Of a DNA stretch of 64,000 bases, positions 63,957 to 64,000 are shown piece after piece. The DNA is taken from positions 1 through 64,000 of the forward strand of contig JAFZQU010000022.1 of the NCBI GenBank assembly GCA_017620255.1, written 5' to 3'. The notes beneath the pieces are model-generated. The model was not told where the DNA came from. It saw only the letters and a list, made by a program, of their open reading frames with translations, and searched no databases. This DNA is from Lachnospiraceae bacterium (lineage in GTDB: Bacteria > Bacillota > Clostridia > Lachnospirales > Lachnospiraceae). How positions within the stretch are numbered: the stretch's first letter is position 1; the number at the start of each line of letters is the position of its first letter. Both the position numbers and the translations under genes were made by a program.

Positions 63957-64000
63957 GTGAGGTGTCGGGGTCCGCGGAATCCGCGCTGATCTGAACGTGA

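Noticed and set aside
63971-63986. Small inverted repeat CGCGG-AAT-CCGCG near the window end
   Set aside because: Five base pairs only, with no T-tract or conserved context; not enough to call a site.

Overview
The window reads as chromosomal DNA of a flagellated, spore-former-type Firmicute, most likely a Lachnospiraceae-like member of Clostridia. Support comes from gene order and family type rather than any species marker: an mbl-like gene followed by two flagellar rod genes, comF next to a YvyF-like gene, a CdaA-CdaR pair, HPr with Ser46, sigma-A type promoters with TGn-extended -10 boxes, and AAGGAG-type ribosome sites. Base composition is near balanced. I see no tRNA, rRNA, CRISPR array, insertion sequence or phage gene.

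Region 1 (1-13962) is one co-directional block. A LexA-type box and a promoter precede uvrB. Before uvrA comes a three-gene polysaccharide O-acylation cassette (GT2, MBOAT, DHHW/AlgX-like), joined to both repair genes by overlaps. A DUF3160 protein, a CapA-like protein and a MATE transporter follow, and a strong terminator closes the block. Region 2 (13982-24091) carries mbl, flgF/flgG-like rod genes, a rod-binding protein, recD2, comF, a YvyF-like gene, two unknown membrane proteins, and cdaA-cdaR for c-di-AMP synthesis. Region 3 (24100-26240) holds HPr and leuA, each with its own terminator.

Region 4 (26212-35518) is a transition zone. It has a lone minus-strand GT-C-like membrane protein, rmlD with a TetR regulator and a PAP2-like gene, a minus-strand gmd-fcl pair for GDP-L-fucose, and a run of large membrane proteins, one of which is interrupted by a single in-frame amber codon.

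Region 5 (35521-59133) is a surface-polysaccharide locus in two tightly coupled blocks. Block A (35521-44079) has a polytopic initiating sugar transferase, four glycosyltransferases, a Wzx flippase and two paralogous Wzy/ligase-like proteins. Block B (44146-59133) starts with its own promoter and a leader hairpin. It encodes a PglF-like dehydratase, a PglE-like aminotransferase, a PglC-like phosphoglycosyltransferase, a PLP enzyme, an ATP-grasp ligase, a WbuB-like glycosyltransferase, the CapE-CapF-CapG set for UDP-N-acetyl-L-fucosamine, a GT4, a WbsX-like protein, a GT2 and a capsule-synthesis-type protein. No PglD-type acetyltransferase is present; my main hypothesis is that the ATP-grasp ligase N-acylates the 4-amino sugar in its place, as the ATP-grasp domain of Neisseria PglB2 does.

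Region 6 (59245-63956) is one secreted 1546-residue protein with glycine-rich repeats, a Big_2 domain and about five tandem copies of a DYTV-motif domain, closed by a terminator.
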